The notes under the pieces: model-generated
Database searches by the model: none
What the model was told of the DNA's origin: nothing
The model's input: only the letters and a program-made list of their open reading frames with translations
In this document: piece by piece, positions 32,039 through 34,200 of the stretch
Layout of the letters: every line of letters begins with the position of its first letter
Numbering within the stretch: the first letter of the stretch is position 1
Made by a program: the position numbers and the translations under genes
NCBI GenBank assembly: GCA_035542475.1
Contig: DATKLL010000016.1
Coordinates: forward strand, 1 to 34,200
Length of the DNA stretch: 34,200 nucleotides
Reading direction: 5' to 3'
From: DATKLL01 sp035542475
Lineage (GTDB): Bacteria > Desulfobacterota > Syntrophia > Syntrophales > UBA2185

Positions 32039-32128
32039 TTACTCTTTAACCGTCGTCCTCGCTCCCACAACCCAGATAAACCAAGACCAGGGTGGAACAC
32101 GGTAGCGGTTTTTCTGGGGTAATGGCAT
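32039..32128 (-). CDS. 29-residue Trp-rich small protein (putative)
   Basis: ATG 32128 to TAA 32039 encodes MPLPQKNRYRVPPWSWFIWV followed by VGARTTVKE. It has a basic/polar N-terminus, a hydrophobic core with three Trp (PPWSWFIWVVGA), and a charged tail, which would suit a short membrane-associated peptide. A perfect terminator follows 22 bp after the stop on the same strand, and the surroundings are AT-rich non-coding sequence, so the G/C-richer frame stands out. No ribosome site is evident before the ATG, and an in-frame stop lies three codons upstream, so it is not the end of a longer frame. No family is recognised. Confidence 0.45.
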   Translation of the reverse strand: MPLPQKNRYRVPPWSWFIWVVGARTTVKE

Positions 32129-32441
32129 GCGTTTTTATTGGTTAGTTGTCAATTAAAAATCCGAATAACTTGACCACTAAAACACTGAATATTGTATTTG
32201 TATTGTTTTTATTATACCATATATTGTATTTTAAAACACTTTTTTTTAAACATTTTTCGGATTGCCTGTATTGACGAAATCCCGCGTATGAAGACTCAAG
32301 CCATGCAAAAATAACAGGTCATATGTAGTCGAAGTTCACTCTTAGCTAGTAAGACATATTTAAAATTATTCCCTTTTATGCTAAATTATAACCTAAAATG
32401 AATTGATTGGAAAAAACTCAAATATATGGAGGTTTGTCATC
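32129..32441 (+). promoter_or_regulatory. AT-rich control region of the dehydratase-like gene, with repeats
   Basis: Very AT-rich sequence before the ribosome site. ATATTGTATTT occurs twice (32189-32199 and 32221-32231), 32 bp or three helical turns apart, with further TGTATT/TTGTAT overlaps between. These are candidate operator sites. A TTGACC lies at about 32170 but no convincing -10 pairs with it. No gene is seen. Confidence 0.4.
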
Positions 32442-33905
32442 ATGGCACTAAAAAATGGTGAACAATATATAGAAAGTATCAGAAAGATGAGGCCCAACGT
32501 TTATAAGTGGGGAGAGGTTATCGAGGATGTGACAACTCATCCAGCGACCCGTCTTCATATACAGTCGGTGAAGCGCTCGTATGACCTGTCTCATGACCCT
32601 GAAAAGGCACATATCTACACAACAAAGTCATACCTGACAGGCGAAACTATACATCGCTGGAATTCGCTTATGCAAACGGCGGAAGATGTTATGGGTAACT
32701 CCAACATGAAGCGGGAGCAGTTTCATCAATCCGGAACCTGTCAGGGGGCGACTTGCGCCGGCTGGACGGCGATGAACGTAATCTGGGATGCAACATGGCA
32801 GATGGATAAAGACCTGGGGACCGACTACCATGAGCGTGTAAAGAAATACTGGAGATACATGGAGGATAACTGTGTCACAAAGGCAGGCGCCATCACGGAC
32901 GCCAAAGGCAACCGCTCTTTGAGACCTTCCCAACAGACCAACAAAGACAGTAATCTTCATGTAAAAGAAATACACTCCGACGGCATCGTAATCCGTGGGT
33001 TTAAATGCCAGATCTGTGGGGTTGCAGCGGCACATGAAATCATCTGTATGCCGGGAAGCGGTTACGGCGAGACAGAGAAGGATTTTTGCGTAGCCGCAGC
33101 CGTGCCGCGGGACGTCGAAGGGCTGACGATTGTGGAGACGCGGCACCCGAGCGATGCCCGCGATGAAGAGGAAGGGTGGGACGCTCCAAAAGCCGGCAAT
33201 ATCACCCAAACCTTCCTGATTTTTGATGACGTGTTTGTCCCCAAAGACCGGGTGTTCATGTGCGGTGAATTCAAATATACCGGCAGACTCCTGATGAACT
33301 TCACCTCCATATACCGGGCAGCTATAGGTGCCTGTGTAGCCGGGCAGGGTGATGTAATGATTGGCGCTGCCATTAACATGGCCAGGGCCAACGGCCTGAG
33401 CATGAGAACATTCCAGGACAAGCTCGTGCAAATGGCCATCAATAACGAAATTACTTATGGCCTGGGCCTCGGCGCCGTAATGAGGGGGAAAAGACAACCA
33501 TCGGGAATCTTCGTTCCTGATTCCCTTCTTGCCCATGCCAATAAGACGCAGGTGGGGAAGCTGCCGTATGAAACGAAGGTGATCGCCCAGGATATTTCCG
33601 GCGGCATTGCCGAAACAGGATGTTTTCCTTCTTTTAAAGACTTTCAATCACCGGAATATGGGACAAAATTGTTTGACGCACTGACGGCTGGCGCCGATGG
33701 CGAGACGAGATCCCGCGCTGCGCGTTTGGTCGAGTGGCTTACGGTAGGGGGCGGAATACCGGGCTGCATGCATGGCGGCGGGTCGCCGGATGGGGCGAGG
33801 CTTGTCGTAAGGGCCATGACGAAATGGGAAGAGTACGCGGCTGAAGCCAAGCGCATAGCGGGCATCACAGCTGAGCTCCTGGATCCCGCTCCGCCAAAGA
33901 AGTAG
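32442..33905 (+). CDS. 4-hydroxybutyryl-CoA dehydratase-family flavoprotein with altered active site
   Basis: A 487-residue protein colinear with AbfD (4-hydroxybutyryl-CoA dehydratase/vinylacetyl-CoA isomerase) and related to HpaB flavoproteins. GEQYIESIRKMRPNVYKWGE, KAGAITDAKGNRSLRPSQQ, DDVFVPKDRVFMCGEF, GQGDVMIGAA and CMHGGGSPDGAR mark the family. Compared from memory with the Clostridium aminobutyricum enzyme, key residues differ: the CxxxC ligand pair is CxxxxC (TCQGATC), His292 is Tyr and Tyr296 is Ile (IYRAAIGAC), Lys300 is Val, Glu455 is Gly; only Cys299 is kept. A new CxxC (FKCQICG) is present. So it likely binds FAD and perhaps a different cluster, and should not be called a 4-hydroxybutyryl-CoA dehydratase. 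GGAGG before ATG 32442 fixes the start. A thioesterase gene follows at 48 bp. Confidence 0.85.
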   Translation: MALKNGEQYIESIRKMRPNVYKWGEVIEDVTTHPATRLHIQSVKRSYDLSHDPEKAHIYTTKSYLTGETIHRWNSLMQTAEDVMGNSNMKREQFHQSGTCQGATCAGWTAMNVIWDATWQMDKDLGTDYHERVKKYWRYMEDNCVTKAGAITDAKGNRSLRPSQQTNKDSNLHVKEIHSDGIVIRGFKCQICGVAAAHEIICMPGSGYGETEKDFCVAAAVPRDVEGLTIVETRHPSDARDEEEGWDAPKAGNITQTFLIFDDVFVPKDRVFMCGEFKYTGRLLMNFTSIYRAAIGACVAGQGDVMIGAAINMARANGLSMRTFQDKLVQMAINNEITYGLGLGAVMRGKRQPSGIFVPDSLLAHANKTQVGKLPYETKVIAQDISGGIAETGCFPSFKDFQSPEYGTKLFDALTAGADGETRSRAARLVEWLTVGGGIPGCMHGGGSPDGARLVVRAMTKWEEYAAEAKRIAGITAELLDPAPPKK

Positions 33906-33953
33906 CCAGTTGAAGAGGATGAAACCAGCTTAGAAACTAAAGGGTTTTGCTTT

Positions 33954-34200
33954 ATGAACAGGAAAGAAGGACTTAAGCGTCTGCCTAACAGGAGTGACAG
34001 CATGTGCTTTGGCTGCAGCCCCGCTAATCCGTCGGGGCTTCGTCTGGAATTTTTTACAGACGACGAATCAATTTATTCATGGGTCAAGGTGCCAGGACAT
34101 CTCAGTGGATGGAAGAACCTAGTCCACGGCGGCGTTATCTCAACCATTCTGGATGAGGTTATGGGGAGAACGGTCATTTACAAAATGAAGTGCCTTGTGA
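33954..34200 (+). CDS. PaaI-type hotdog thioesterase, 3' end outside window
   Basis: 82 codons are visible. The segment MCFGCSPANPSGLRLEF followed by LVHGGVISTILDEVMG is the N-terminal part of a PaaI/YbgC-type hotdog domain, with the HGG..STILDE helix that holds the catalytic acid. It should hydrolyse an acyl-CoA thioester. Two starts are possible: ATG 33954 (AGGG nine bases before) and ATG 34002, which has a better AGGAG seven bases before it and begins right at the conserved CFGC. It follows the dehydratase-family gene on the same strand, so it may release that pathway's product or clear a dead-end CoA ester. It resembles the thioesterase at 6266 in motif layout. Confidence 0.85.
   Translation, partial: MNRKEGLKRLPNRSDSMCFGCSPANPSGLRLEFFTDDESIYSWVKVPGHLSGWKNLVHGGVISTILDEVMGRTVIYKMKCLV

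Noticed and set aside
32628..33647. Long minus-strand frame (339 codons) within the dehydratase-family gene
   Set aside because: The plus-strand frame is clearly colinear with the AbfD/HpaB family; the antisense frame has no family resemblance.

Overview
The window looks like a chromosomal segment of a strictly anaerobic, Desulfobacterota-like (former Deltaproteobacteria) bacterium. This is inferred from gene content: acyl-CoA enzymes (thiolase, a B12-dependent acyl-CoA mutase, a 4-hydroxybutyryl-CoA dehydratase relative), HdrB/D-type Fe-S proteins, 4Fe-4S aldo/keto reductase, chemotaxis genes, a sigma54 regulator, NifX/Mrp/DUF134 metal-cofactor proteins and UGA-encoded selenocysteine. No rRNA, tRNA, IS element or CRISPR array was seen.

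Layout. 1-757: 3' end of a thiolase, then a small cupin with a near-consensus promoter. 758-5720: a structured leader with terminator, a four-PAS LuxR-type regulator, a Cache-type chemoreceptor and CheW. 6150-7781: a PaaI-type thioesterase, whose promoter is a near copy of the cupin promoter, and an Fe-S/CCG oxidoreductase. 8152-10977 (minus): persulfide/CoA-disulfide reductase with rhodanese domain, TrmO-like protein and a methyltransferase. 11097-16906 (minus): nine consecutive genes with a sigma54-type promoter and two identical 19-bp palindromes upstream, next to the gene for a PAS-sigma54 activator (17113-18468). 18638-20991: a COG0523 (CobW-like) GTPase with an unrecognised N-terminal half and a MoaE-like protein. 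21051-25559 (minus): a metal-cofactor cluster (DUF134, NifX, Mrp, FmdB-IscU fusion, zinc ribbon, CDF transporter fused to a NifX domain). 25767-29566: FG-GAP surface protein, aldo/keto reductase, exported nitroreductase-like protein, flavin reductase. 29605-31709 (minus): split B12 acyl-CoA mutase. 32039-32128: a Trp-rich 29-residue reading frame with its own terminator. 32442-34200: a dehydratase relative lacking the canonical active site and a second PaaI thioesterase, cut by the window end.

The most striking part is the 11.1-16.9 kb cluster. Two adjacent genes each carry an in-frame UGA exactly where a catalytic or metal-binding cysteine is expected (peroxidatic position of a peroxiredoxin; second Cys of a CxxC in a heavy-metal-associated domain). 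Each UGA is followed at the right distance by a clear stem-loop resembling a bacterial SECIS. Conventional gene calling would split the first and miss the second. They sit with an exported OpuAC-like binding protein, a Tat-exported metallo-beta-lactamase-fold protein, a polytopic membrane protein, a 41-residue membrane peptide, a NifX-like protein and a periplasmic tandem-repeat protein. This suggests an envelope redox or metal/oxyanion system under sigma54 control. Its substrate cannot be read from sequence.

A second theme is familiar folds with altered active sites. The B12 mutase lacks the conserved active-site His and has two further changes. The 4-hydroxybutyryl-CoA dehydratase relative lacks most ligands and catalytic residues. 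Both probably act on non-standard acyl-CoA substrates.
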